This document shows, one piece after another, positions 13,101 to 25,100 of a DNA stretch of 64,000 bases. The stretch's first letter is position 1. Each line of letters starts with the position of its first letter. Below the pieces are notes generated by a model. That model was not told the origin of the DNA. It was given only the letters and a program-made list of their open reading frames with translations, and did not search any database. Position numbers and translations under genes: made by a program. The stretch lies in contig NC_135549.1 of the NCBI RefSeq assembly GCF_964340395.1, forward strand, positions 28,033,595 through 28,097,594, read 5' to 3'. This DNA comes from Glandiceps talaboti. Taxonomy: Eukaryota; Hemichordata; Enteropneusta; Spengelidae.

Positions 13101-15885
13101 AATCAAAATAACAAATCTACAAATATTCTAAAATATGAGCGTAATCGAAACCACACAATTTTTTCTATTAGGCCTTATAAGAATTTTTTATTCAATTATA
13201 AAATTTGTAGTGCTAGAATGTTTGTTGAACGAACAACAATATTGCAACTGGAGAATATTCAATAATATCTCATTTAAAAACAATGTCTCCATAGCTTAAT
13301 AAGGGAATTTGTATAATTATACATTTTTCAGTCACCGTACCATGAGGGATGTAAAGTCATCCGATTAATGGAGACTTGCTTGATTTACATATGTCAGCAT
13401 ATTGAAGAATTTGATTTAATGGACTGTCCCGATGAATATTTACTCAGGTAAGTTGACAATGTTTTACATCTAATTACAGTTAGAATTATCAACGTATCAT
13501 GATTTCTGGTAAGAGGATGCAGTCAGTTCATTCTATCACTTCATCCCTCTGTTTTTGTATTGCGTTTGTCTTTTTTTATTTTTTTTAAAAATTATCCAAG
13601 ACAAATAAATGAGACGATACAGAACACACAAGAAAGACAGGCAAAAAGGAGGATGAGGGCTGAATACATAGGATTTGAAAATGCTAGGGATTACAATGTT
13701 TTGCATAGAATTAGAAAGATGTATTGTGATAAAAAAATATGTCTAAATACATGTCTCTTCAGTTTATCTATGTGCTGTTATTGCTGGCTTACACAAGACT
13801 ATTTCTTTCAAATTTGGCACAAAGGTGACTAGCCTTATGCATTGTGTTTTACTTCTCAGTCACCATGGTCAAATACAAATGCATCTATCCCTTCACTTAC
13901 CTTTGTTTGTGTTGTGTTTGTCTCTTCATTTATCCCTGTAAGTTGTAGAGCCATTATTTGGTTGCACAAGCTTTTTTTCTTTTAGCTGTAAACTGTTTGA
14001 CATGTGTGTTTATGTCTTGCTTTCAGCTGTGTAGTTCACAAACTGAAGCGCCAAAAGAAGTTGACCAACAATGCCATGAAATGTGCATTAGGAACGTCAT
14101 TAGAAAATCTTGATTTGGATGGTGTCTATCTAACAGAGAAGTCATTGAAAATTATCACTGCCAGATGTCCTAACCTGAAATTTCTCAATCTTAAGAATTG
14201 TGGCTATCTACTCAATGACCAGATCTTTACCCAAATGATTAAAGTAAGTACATATAACGCCATAAACCTAAATAATAATATGTTTGCGAGTATCGTTGCT
14301 GATTAAGGATTTAGAAGTCTGGTAACTGAGAGGGGGAATTTGAATCATGAAATCTGGTTAAAATTGAGTCATTTTGGTTGTGAGCCCAAATTAGAATGAT
14401 ATACAGGTACTCCAGATGGGATTTGGGTTTCAGGTTTACAGCGACAATACACTTGATTACACTTTACAAACCAATAAACAAAACAGTGAGAAACTATAAT
14501 TATAATATTATATGAATAATCTTGGCTTTGTTGAGTGTCAATAACATAGCTATGAGATTTAACACATTAAGCTGTTCTTAATGTTAGAGCTTTAATGTTT
14601 ATGGCCAATGTAAAAACCGATGTGGAAACAAATTATGCAAAATGTCCCAAACTAAAGTGTTTGACTAAACAAGCACAGGACAAGATTCTTAAGTCTTATT
14701 AGAGTTAAAGTATCATACAGGTTGAATACAGTAACTATCTAGTCCTGTTAATAATGAAGTAATTCCAATATATCCTACTGGACTTGATGTTGTTTTGAAT
14801 TGAATGGCAACAGTTTCATGTCCTAACCTGGACTTTCTTCAGGCTGACTGATGATCTAATGACAGATAGGATAGTGGGATATTTTATTTATTCAAATTTT
14901 ATGTTAAATTTTTCATTGAATAATGAGTTCAGCGTCTGACTCTGAACAGACATTGCTCGAAACAGGGAACAAGAAAATATTGCACTGTGCATGTAGTACC
15001 AGGGTATTTCAACATAACCTTCACTTTTTTTGTGTAGGAAGAGCTGACATAATTAAATAAGAGTGAAAGTGAATTCACAATGAAATTCACATCAGAATAG
15101 CTACCAAAGTGGTATAGATATTAATCATTCATCACGCCTGTTTTCTTTCCAGAAATTGCCACATATGGAGAAGATCAACCTTGCATTTTGTACCCAGTTA
15201 AGTGGCAAATCACTGAAGGCATTACAGAAGTATGTTCCGACTATCGTTGGTGTAAATGTTGCCTGTATTCCTAATTTTACACAGGCTGATATACTGGACT
15301 TCATCAGCAAATGCCAATGTCTTATTTACATCAATTTTATTGAGAGTGGTTTGGAAATGACTGATGATTTTTGTCTAAAATTGACAGATTTATGGACGGG
15401 TAGGAACATTAAAGTTGTGTATAAATAATGAGGGGTAAAATCACATGGTAGTCTTTCACAATGTTAACATGCAGCTGTACCACCAAGAACGATTGATGAC
15501 CTTAGTTGGCCTAAAAAACAACAAATTAAAGACTAAAGGAATCACCATCTAAGGAAAATTGTTACATAAATGACACTTGCCAAATATTTTTAATTTTTTC
15601 TGCTCATTATAATGCTTTTATAATATTTGACATACAGGAGCATATTATTTACCTATCACATGCTTTGGGCAGAATTAACTCCATTCTTGCAAACCAGAGT
15701 TGTTAGATCTTCCGCGACACTGCAAAATAATGGTGCATTTGGAAGGTTCCGTAAAAGAGGCTGTGGTTTACAATCATGATGATTTAACTCATACCTGGTT
15801 TTTTGGAAATATTACAGAAATGATTCAATGGGAGATTTTAGTATATTGTTTACTACAGTATGGAAAAATCCATTATGTCAACTAA
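10141..15885 (+). CDS. Tpt1/KptA RNA-lobe and leucine-rich-repeat protein
   Basis: Six exons: 10141-10300, 12499-12677, 13332-13447, 14027-14243, 15153-15399 and 15698-15885. All borders are GT-AG and all phases agree, giving 368 aa. Residues 28-113 match the N-terminal (RNA-binding) lobe of the tRNA 2'-phosphotransferase family: LSKRLSYILRYG at 31-42, GYIDLKELM at 54-62, then KRYEF and VRA (R104). The family's LRHG reads LRYG here (Tyr41 for the essential His), the RAxQGHS motif is reduced to RALYGRK, and the C-terminal NAD-binding ADP-ribosyltransferase lobe is absent. It is therefore unlikely to be an active phosphotransferase. Residues about 160-300 form leucine-rich repeats (LENLDLDGVYLTEKSLKII, LKFLNLKNCGYL, MEKINLAFCTQL). 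A short segment before them (MDCPDEYLL) is faintly F-box-like. An RNA-binding or ubiquitin-adaptor role is speculation. Reading through the exon 5 donor would end the protein at 15428 instead. Confidence 0.72.
10512..11329. mobile_element. MITE-like element, family D, in intron 1 of the Tpt1-lobe/LRR gene
   Basis: Inverted ends of about 25 bp: left agggagccttcagtatttac and right gtaaatactgaaggttccct. The interior has repeated phrases of the type gagggtcacattttac and no credible coding frame. Confidence 0.72.
12030..12090 (+). mobile_element. Possible LINE 3' tail
   Basis: The stretch gcaataaagattgattcaat resembles the AATAAA plus TTGA-rich 3' end of CR1-like LINEs. A similar (TTGA)n tail closes the LINE fragment at 34075-34463. 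No reverse transcriptase remains here. Confidence 0.35.
12775..13177 (+). mobile_element. MITE-like element, family A, in intron 2 of the Tpt1-lobe/LRR gene
   Basis: The left end (ttaggccgagaaaaaaaatt followed by gcttgtttccggttac) and right end (gtaatcgaaaccacacaatt followed by ttttctattaggcc) are inverted repeats of about 35 bp. The interior matches the element at 61100-61507 in reverse orientation, for example the phrase ccattacagattggaagaa read on the minus strand. Length is about 400 bp. Confidence 0.78.
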
Positions 15886-16022
15886 TGCCAGAAGATATTT
15901 TAATGTCACCAAATGCATAGAACAACATTACAGTAGATCATATTGTAAATTGTAGATATATTTTATTTCAGAGTTCAGTCTATTACACATTTACACTCTG
16001 GGCTTTTTTCACTCCTTATTTG

Positions 16023-16028
16023 AATAAA
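16023..16028 (+). terminator. Poly(A) signal candidate for the Tpt1-lobe/LRR gene
   Basis: AATAAA lies 138 bp after the stop codon at 15885, in AT-rich sequence. It is the first canonical signal downstream that I noticed. Confidence 0.5.
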
Positions 16029-16270
16029 TTTTTAAAAAACACAATTGTGTTCTTTTGTGTGAAATTGCGACCTGAGTGAGTGATTGCAAACAGACACTAT
16101 AAGCCCATATTAACATAAGTGACCACACATATCAGGTTGATAACATCTGAGCAACTAGAGTGACTGATTGTAACACTTGCTTTCATTACTACCGCTGACC
16201 AGACATTTAATAGCTTCATTTAATCTGAAAGTAAGGAATCTTACACTTTGTTTTGGCTGGTGAAATATTT

Positions 16271-16280
16271 TTTATTTATT
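16271..16280 (-). terminator. Poly(A) signal candidate, minus strand (synaptophysin-like 3' UTR)
   Basis: The plus strand reads tttatttatt, giving overlapping AATAAA signals on the minus strand. If used by the synaptophysin-like gene its 3' UTR would be about 5.9 kb, which is plausible for a neuronal transcript. Other candidates exist, for example near 18725. Confidence 0.3.
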
Positions 16281-16734
16281 GCAGTTAAGTTACAATTCAA
16301 CAATTACTACAAAAACATTCAAATGCTACCATTACTGTATCTATTCCTACAATCTAAGTCTACATAGCCTGTTGTGTAAGTTTTTATTACATATTATTTA
16401 AATTAGTACAATAGCCGAGTTTGTCCAATCTACTGTATGTACATTCACCTTTCTAACAAAATGAGAAACCACATTCTGTGAATGAGACACAGAGTATGAT
16501 AACCAGTGTGAATTCATGTTCAAAATGAAAGAGAGATTGTATTATTGATATTATCAGTTTTATCTCAGTCCTTCTTTTTAGTGGTCAAATGTTTTATCTA
16601 TCAAGATGATTATAACAGACAAGTTTGTTAAAGCTTCATTTCATAAGAGTACAAGCTTCTCTTTCTGAGATTAGTTTCCAATCAACACCAGTGTTTGTTT
16701 AAAGGGAACCAGGAGGCAAAAGCTATTAAGGACC

Positions 16735-16865
16735 CTCGAGTAGTTTACCAAGGTTCCTCACCAAAATTATGGTACACGGTATGAAACCGGAAATGTACTA
16801 AATTTTTACCAGCTTTTTCCCTCCACTAACTTCTGTGTCACACCCAAACCTTTGCAAAAACATTG
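16735..16865 (-). repeat. Dispersed repeat, second copy at 22596-22745
   Basis: The reverse complement shares gtttttgc, aaggtttggg and cataattttggtg in the same order with 22596-22745. It lies in the probable 3' UTR of the synaptophysin-like gene. Confidence 0.6.
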
Positions 16866-16869
16866 AATA

Positions 16870-19800
16870 TTACATTCAATATTTGGCAGTTATCATCTCA
16901 CAATGACAGGTAAGAGGACCCTGTGATGACTTTGTCAAGTTTGGGTGTTCACAATGTTTTGTTTATGTATTGTTTATACCTGTTTATGTTCTCTCTGCCT
17001 CTATATAAAATAAAAGTGGAAATATTTTACACATAGTATATAAATCCTTTATACATGTATTGCTTCTGGAAAAAAAAAATCTCAGCAGAATGAGTGAATG
17101 GTATACATTGAAACCCAAATCCCTCAAAATTAGAGAATTGCCCTCTGTATATAATTACAACATTTCATACTCTGTAAGGCATGTCGTGACATAGCGCCCT
17201 CACACATCGGTTAACCCTTTTCACCAATAGGAGCAAGGCTGACGAGAGCTGAGCAACACAACGGATCTTACAGTCTACAGATGTCATAAGACATGGACAG
17301 TGGAAATATTTTACAACAAAATATACAAGTAGACTTTTGCTAAAAATCATACTGTAACAATGTAACGTTTCTTGTGAGAACTATTACTGAACAATAGAAT
17401 GGAGATTGCTTGTTACGTAAAAAGTATAATTTTATAAAATGCCTACTCATTTTTTCAGTTATTTTGTTTCAAAAAATCAAAATTTTGCATGATGTTGGAC
17501 CCCATAAAAACAGCTGAGACGAATTTTCATCTCATTTTTCCTTTATGTGTGTATGTGTAAAATGAAAACTATAATCAGTGACAAAGTACTTTACAGTCAA
17601 CTAAAAAGAACTGTTACAGTAAGTACCAAATTTGTTATCCAACCAGAAAGAAAAGTTGACCTCCACTGGAGAGTTGGATTTGACAAGTGAAATTTTCATG
17701 TACAAAATAACTTAGGATTAAAGCAATATACAGAACTAGTATAAGTAACTGTAAAACAGGAAATATCATTTTTATGATAAGATTAGTATCTGATGTTTCC
17801 AGAATTTTTTGGAGAAATGGGAGTGCATTCTAGCAGGGTTTATACACCAATTTATTGAGATTACATGTGACAAAAATGAAAAGTCCATTCAAGATGAGAT
17901 AAGGTAATAGCGTTCATTGGGAGTAAAGGATTGAACTATGGAGTTTATCAACAAATTAAAAAACTTCATGGAATGAAAAACTTTCCCAATTCTCCATCAA
18001 ACGTGACATAAATATTTATCTTACACCCTTAGAATGCTATCCTTAGTGTATACACTACCATGGACAGTGTGCTCTCTAAGCCAATTTTATGCATCACTAA
18101 CAGGCACAATTTTTAGTGATGCACCAAAATTTGGCTATCATTAGAGGGCACACTGACCGTGAAAGTGGTACATGGTCCTGTGGGCTATGCAAGTTTTTTT
18201 CTTCACTATTTGAACACATTGGATTTATTAATCCTTAGAATATCATGTTATTTTATTCACTACCCTGGCAGTATGGTCCTTGGGGGGCCATCTGTGTCAT
18301 CTCACTATGGCAACATCCTGATATGATATCGTTCTCAGTCAGTCTTTCGATCACTATTTTTTTTATAAATTAAACATCATGTATTATCATATGTTTACAA
18401 CACAATGGATTACTAAATGACCATTTTCTTTTAAGTTTGAGTGGATTGCATTCTTGAGTATAGATGTCTACCGGTACAGTTGAAAAAAACCAAAGGGACT
18501 TTAGAGGGTCACATTTCAGTACATGGCATTCTAAGGACCCTGAAAATAACAATACTCAAGCTGACACATTGGTATAGAATATAATCCTAAATAAAATTCC
18601 TCTCTGTCACCACCACCAGACACTCGGTTCCAGAGTTTATGATTCAAAAAAGTAAGTTTTGATTATTTTTCATAAATATCACCACATGCACAGAAGTAAG
18701 GGTAGTAAGGTTATACAGAAACGCTTTATTTATATTCACAAATATCATAATTTCAAATACTGCATATAAATTGGACAGCTTATCTTAACTACAATACTAC
18801 AACATTCAAAATTAACACTAAATAGTGAAATACAAGCTTAAAATCAAAGATAAATAACTGTTTGGAAAAAAAAAAAACTTCAATGAATATATTTATGGGA
18901 GCCTACCTACAAAATGTATGAGTGGTGTGCCTCTGCAGTATCAAAATCAGAAAGCTAAGGGACCCTGCTTGCATGACTCCCTAGGGCCTTCATATCTTTT
19001 AACCACAAAGTTATGTCTTGGAGGGAAAAAAGGGAAGGAGTCCATGACTATCTCTGTACACATTCTTTTTAAATTTTCTTACTTTTCATGAAAACAGCAC
19101 CAGATTTACTACATACTAGAGTTAATATACATAGGACTAAAACTGTACACAGGAATCAAAACACAAATAAGTTTGGCTTCCCTAGCAACAAGGTCAAGCA
19201 AGTATGGCTTCCCTAGCAACAAGGTCACAATGACTTCTCAGCCTGTAAGAGCTTAGCTTGTAAGATAAGCCATGTTGGACATGTCGGGGTGCCCTTACAC
19301 ATTAGGACAACCTAGAAGGTGGACGACATGGTGTATCTAACAGTGAACTAAGAGCTATCCATCATGGTGAAAGAGATGTGTATGGGATATCATATGGATG
19401 AGATATGTATGGAGGAAAACACTTGGAAAGACAAAAGTCTTCAACATGTACAAGAAATATGGAGGGATAACATTGGGAAGATATGGAAAATATACAAATG
19501 CAGGTGGCGTTTGTATGAAAAATATGGGTGAGATGAGAAGAGATAAATATACGCAATTCAAAACATGTTAACATTTTTTTTTAGAAATTAAAATACTACA
19601 TAAATATCAGAGAGCTTTCACAGTCATGTATAGCAATATCATTTGACTCTACAAATTTCAGAAAAATTCTAAATACAATACAACAAGTGTACTACGGTAC
19701 ATAAAATACTGATTAAGTTTGTTTCCCATTTCTCGTTCACATTATCTACTAATACTGTGTCCACTACGGTCTCAAAGACATATTTAGTTGACTCCTGTAG

Positions 19801-22164
19801 TTAGAGTGGCACTACATGACAGACAGCAATTACAATGTACTACAGACTATCAAGCTTTAGTTAATTCTATGAAAACACAACACAAAGTACAGTACAGCTG
19901 AAGAACTGCTTTCCGACTTGGCTAGCATTTGAGTAGCTAAGATCTAACACTGAGCCAGTTTAGTGTTAGCATTGGGCTTGCACTAAACACTTCAAACCAA
20001 ACTGACAGGTTTGGTGTTAAACATCTGGCTTGCCCAGAGTCAACACCATACTGACACTTGGCTAGCAAATTGGCAAGGAATTCTGGAGCTGTACTCTAGT
20101 GCACTAAGATTTTCAATACTTATGTATTCAAAACAAACCTTTGGCAATACATAATAAACACAGTGCAAAATTCAAACATAACAAATTTTGACACTTTTGA
20201 TGATATTTTTCCTTGTGTCAGTTACTAGTATTTAAATTTGTTTCATTAATGTACAAAATACCAAGTCACATATTTCTCAAATGGGTTTGCATTCTTTTCA
20301 TGCATTGTGCAGGTTCTTAGAAATGTACAGTGTATTACAAGTATGGCAGATATATACATGCATAGTGCAAGGACTTATTGCAATCACTATGACACAAAAA
20401 ATATCCTGAAATACAGGATCTTCTTTAAAATCATTGCTTATTTAAATTCGGCTAAACTCAAAAATGCTTCATGAACTATTAGACTGCACTTTTGAAGACA
20501 GGAATAGGATACCTATGTATACAGTGCACAATCTGAGGGCCAATGAATATTCTCCATTCATAATGAATAATTACCACACAATTTGCATATGACAAAATTC
20601 CTTGAATTAACATAATCAGTAATAGTCCCTTGTGCAGGCATGAGATGCTAAATTGAGCACAGATGTTTTGGGGGGTAACTTTGCTGCATATTCAAAAGGT
20701 ACTCAACAGTATTCTACTGACTGAGGCATACTTTTTTTTAACCATCACTTGCAATTAACTGAACACAACCTGGTATCAAGATATAACTTATAAATGATCC
20801 GTTGATGTAATTCACAATATGTACAAAAATGTCGAGGAAATCCATACTTTACAACCAACTATTCTAACAATGCCAGAAGACAATTGAAATGTTACAGAAT
20901 AGTTAATTTTGAGGTTTTTCTGCAAGTATTTTCACTATAATTGAAAAGTTGATAAACTCAGTCTGTGCCACATTAAATGAATACCAATTGACCTCAAATT
21001 ACATTTGTATATAAATTTGCTTACTAATAGGCGGTGAGTGATACTACATTATACAGGTGGTGCTGTGGACAGACACTATCTAATCAAGTTTTTATCTGTA
21101 AATCTAGAGGTATACTTATGCGAGTTAGGTTATCATTGTGAAATGTTACAAGCTGTGATGTGTTCTATGGCCACAGTGAACATGATCAATATCACAATAC
21201 ATATGCCACATACAATATACAAACAGCTGTACTACACACATTATATTTTATTGATTATTTCTGTTTCATTTCACTGCTGTTGGTTTCCCCCTCTGGCCAT
21301 TATGAAGACGTTAAAACAAACTCTCCTATATAATTACCTTCATCATGCTCTAATTACTCTATACACTGTGTTTAATACATTTTATCTGCGATACCGATAC
21401 CTTCAGTGTATTTGCGCCCCGCCCCCACCTAGAAAAACAGTATGCTATCCAAATACATGCCATCCTGAAGCTTAGTGAACCCTTTATAGACTTATATCAG
21501 AAAGAGATAATATTTATAATAACTGAAACAAATTAGCCATATTTCCTCTTATACAACATACAAAGTATATCTACAAATAACCATGTACTTGTTATAAATG
21601 CTTTTTTCCTCACAAAAATTGATATTTTTTATTTCTGTAGATATCACAAAAGAGGTGGGGGAGTGTTGGGTTACCTACTTTTGATTAAGGAGGATGTTTC
21701 TGTTAAGGAGGATGCTATTGCCTTTTGTTCATGAATAGTTTCTTACCTGCATTTCTGACATTTCCAAAGTTAAGGAGGATGGTTGTGTTTGGATTTCTCG
21801 GGTAAAATCAACACAAGACAACTCATGCCTTAAGAGGGGAAATGCCAGAAATTCAAGATTTCAAGGATGACGTTGTTTCAAATGATTGTTTCTTAACAAT
21901 GTTAAATTGATAATTTTCCAATAACATACAGTAATGAATATAGTTTTTTTTTGAAAAAATAAAATAAAATAAAACAAGTCATCCACAGGTAAGACGGTTT
22001 CCATAGACACCTTTTTATCCACCTTCTGTAATATAACTTGTATTTCAAAGTCAAATCTGAATAGCGGAGAAAATATGAAACCATGAGTGGCATCTTGTTT
22101 GCAAATTACACCAAAGATCTTAGTGGAAGAACTTTCTACATAGCTTCTACTATTACAAGGATAT
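16870..22164 (-). other. Probable long 3' UTR or intergenic region of the synaptophysin-like gene
   Basis: About 5.3 kb of AT-rich sequence with no conserved coding frame. It contains a 91-bp hairpin MITE (18065-18155) and a direct repeat of about 31 bp at 19166-19230 (ggcttccctagcaacaaggt twice). The open frame at 21038-21475 (+) has no recognisable family features. Confidence 0.45.
18065..18155. mobile_element. Hairpin MITE, family B (91 bp)
   Basis: It starts cagtgtgctctctaagccaa and ends ttggctatcattagagggca followed by cactg, so nearly the whole element folds on itself. A second copy lies at 25746-25923. The inner atgcatcact / agtgatgcac also pairs. Confidence 0.82.
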
Positions 22165-25100
22165 TTAAAGTTGAGCAGGAGAAGGAACCGGAGAAGCAGC
22201 GGTTTCTTGATCAGCTGCTGCTGGTGGTGCTTCTTTAGATGGACTGTATTTATTGAACCAAGTTGTTTCCTTGTAGACAAACCATACATTTCCACCCCAA
22301 ACAAACATGTTTAGGAAACCAAATACCTATAAAAAAAAGAGAGTTGAACATGTGTGAGATATATGTAGTTAATAGTGAGATTATACTGTGGAAAAACAAG
22401 TCTTCTACGTACGTATGAAGACATAGCACCCTAACACAACATGTATTGTGTGGTTAACTGATGTCTGAAATACTGTCCTAAAATTCACTGGCAAATTCCA
22501 AACATCGTACATAGCAATGTCTACTCATAACATTAAACAAATTTAATTCACTACATTGTATATGAGATGATGAAACATCAAATATACATTGTAAATGCAG
22601 TGTTTTTGCTAAGGTTTGGGAACCCGGTAACAGAAAGGGGGAAAGAGGTAAAACTGGTAGTGCTTCCCATGCAATGTATCATAATTTTGGTGGGGAACCC
22701 CGGTAAAATGATGTGGGAACCCCGGTAGATTTTACCTACTTACCGCCCTTAAATAAAACACTGAAATGTATGGCACATCAAATATACATTGTAAATGTAT
22801 GGCACATCAACTATACATTGTAAATGTATAGAACATCAAATATACATTGTAAATGTATAGAACATCAAATATACATTGTAAATGTATGGAACATCAAATA
22901 TACATTGTAAATGTATGGAACATCAAATATACATTGTAAATGTATGGCACATCAACTATACATTGTAAATGTATGGAACATCAAATATACATTGTACAAG
23001 ACATTGGTATATAAGACAAGGTCGGTCAGATTAGATGATGGATAATAAACGTTTCTATGCTGTGGTAAAGAAAAGCTGAAAGAAATCATCACCTGACTCG
23101 AAAAAAAGTCTTGCTACATTTTAATATCTGGCTCAACACAAGTCTTACCAACAGAACAGTGTTTCTTTAATTGTCTGGCATGACAAACATTTTAATGCAC
23201 AGGGCTACTCTTTCTTTGGGTGAGTAAATATAATCAATTAAATGTACAAGGACAACACATGAAGTTAAACCTAACATTGTCGTATTCATTCTGATATTTT
23301 TGAGACAGTCAATACATGGTCGACTGCTGTGTAACAATTGTACTTCAATTCTCATTGCGTCAGACGACATGTGGAAATATTAATTAGATTATTTGTGGAG
23401 CCATCCAGATGATAAGATTTGACAACATTGGTGAGATATCTGGTCTAGCCAGACAAAGGAATGTAGCAATGGTGGTAAGAGCCAGAGCAGCTTTTGTTTC
23501 AGGTTTTGTGATTTTTGTGGCACAAAATGTTTCTAGCAACTTTAGGCTTAGTGAAATAGATCGAGGAGAAACTACTGAATATGAACACTAATTTTTTTCC
23601 ATACTTGTCGATATCAAAGATAAAATTCACTGACTTTATGGGTCTCGCATGTTTCATAATTTACTTCTGTCAAAACTTTATTGCAGACTCGCTTTCTGTT
23701 TGTTAATGTGCATGTTAATCTTATTCTATATTGAAATACAATGAAAGCCATTAAAATATAATTGTTTTTATGTTGTTGTTTTTAATGAGGATGTCTGCAG
23801 TAAAAAGTAAAAAAGATTACGTTTTTATATTTACAAAGCTTTTGGGTTGTTATTTTGTATTTATATGCTTTAAAAAGTTGCACAGGCCGAGTATATGTTT
23901 TGTAATTTGCATATGATAATTAAATTTTATAATGATGATATTAGTATGAATTTATAATGTGCCTTTTCTCCTGAGAGCTCAAGGCACTTACAATTATTAC
24001 CCCTGGCACGGATCAGTGGCGGCACAATGGCCCTTTATTCTTCCTCAACTCCCCTGGGAGAACACAAGTCAATCCATTGCAGCCTCTATAATCCGCATAA
24101 GATTTAAGCATTCACATCGCACTCTCTCTATCTTACCAGGTCCCCAATTATACATGTAACATCTGGGTTGACTGAGGCACAATCATGGTTCAAATCTTTC
24201 CTAAGGATTTCAGAAATGATACAGTCCTGTAAGACACAACTCTGAAAGTTGTGATTCAAGATATCTTGGACATCTGTCCTTTATACTGTTTGATCATAAT
24301 ATACTTACAACTGACACATTTAGAGTAGCATGGCTTGCTTTCTTCTCCACAGAACACGTATAATCCTCACATTCAGTGAGCCAACTAGACACTTGACCAA
24401 AGTCTGTAGCCCATTTGACATCTGTAACACCTTTGGCCCAAGCAGCTGATGCAGTCAGCCATAAAAGTACAAATATGCACGTGATCAAAAAGTCCTGAAA
24501 CAAGAAGATCAGATTCATGAATATTTTGTATACAAAGTACTGTCAAACTTAAATATACAAATTTCTGACTTAAACTGCTGAAAACAAATTTCCAATATAA
24601 CCTCGATAAGTCCGAAAGCTTTTGATATCGAAGAGAGAAAATTTCCAAGATAAAAATGTATAATTTGCACAGTGCTTTCTCATGAAGTTGTACTTCAAAC
24701 ACTCTACAGTTGTTATCTCTGGCACAGACCTATCAGTATACCTGTACAAAGTAAGTATAATGGTACATTGTACAAATTATTTGAAATTGTGTCAACAGTA
24801 TGACCATCAGACGCATGCTCTGATCAGTCAATTAGTGTACTTTTTCCTTTGGATGCTAAATGGATGCAACGGAGTACAAAATTACCATATTACTGATATG
24901 GTGAAGTTGGTGTTCGGCAGGTGTATGTCAAATAACATCCAGTGCCGAGAGACATGCAAATGGCACATGGACAAAATACCTGATGGATACTACTTTACAA
25001 ATAGCTACATTAGACACTGTCTGGGAATAGGAGATGGTGAAGGGGTGGGATAGGCTTTCTTCTTTCTGTGTAATATTGCCTATTGATGTAACTAACTACT

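Noticed and set aside
13560-13832. 90-aa plus-strand frame between exons 3 and 4 of the Tpt1-lobe/LRR gene
   Set aside because: Exons 3 and 4 join in phase without it, it lacks family features, and it starts in a T-rich run.
21038-21475. 145-aa plus-strand frame in the synaptophysin-like 3' region
   Set aside because: No family motif, no splice partners, and composition as expected from AT-rich sequence.
24682-25053. 123-aa plus-strand frame
   Set aside because: Antisense to an intron of the synaptophysin-like gene with no recognisable domain.
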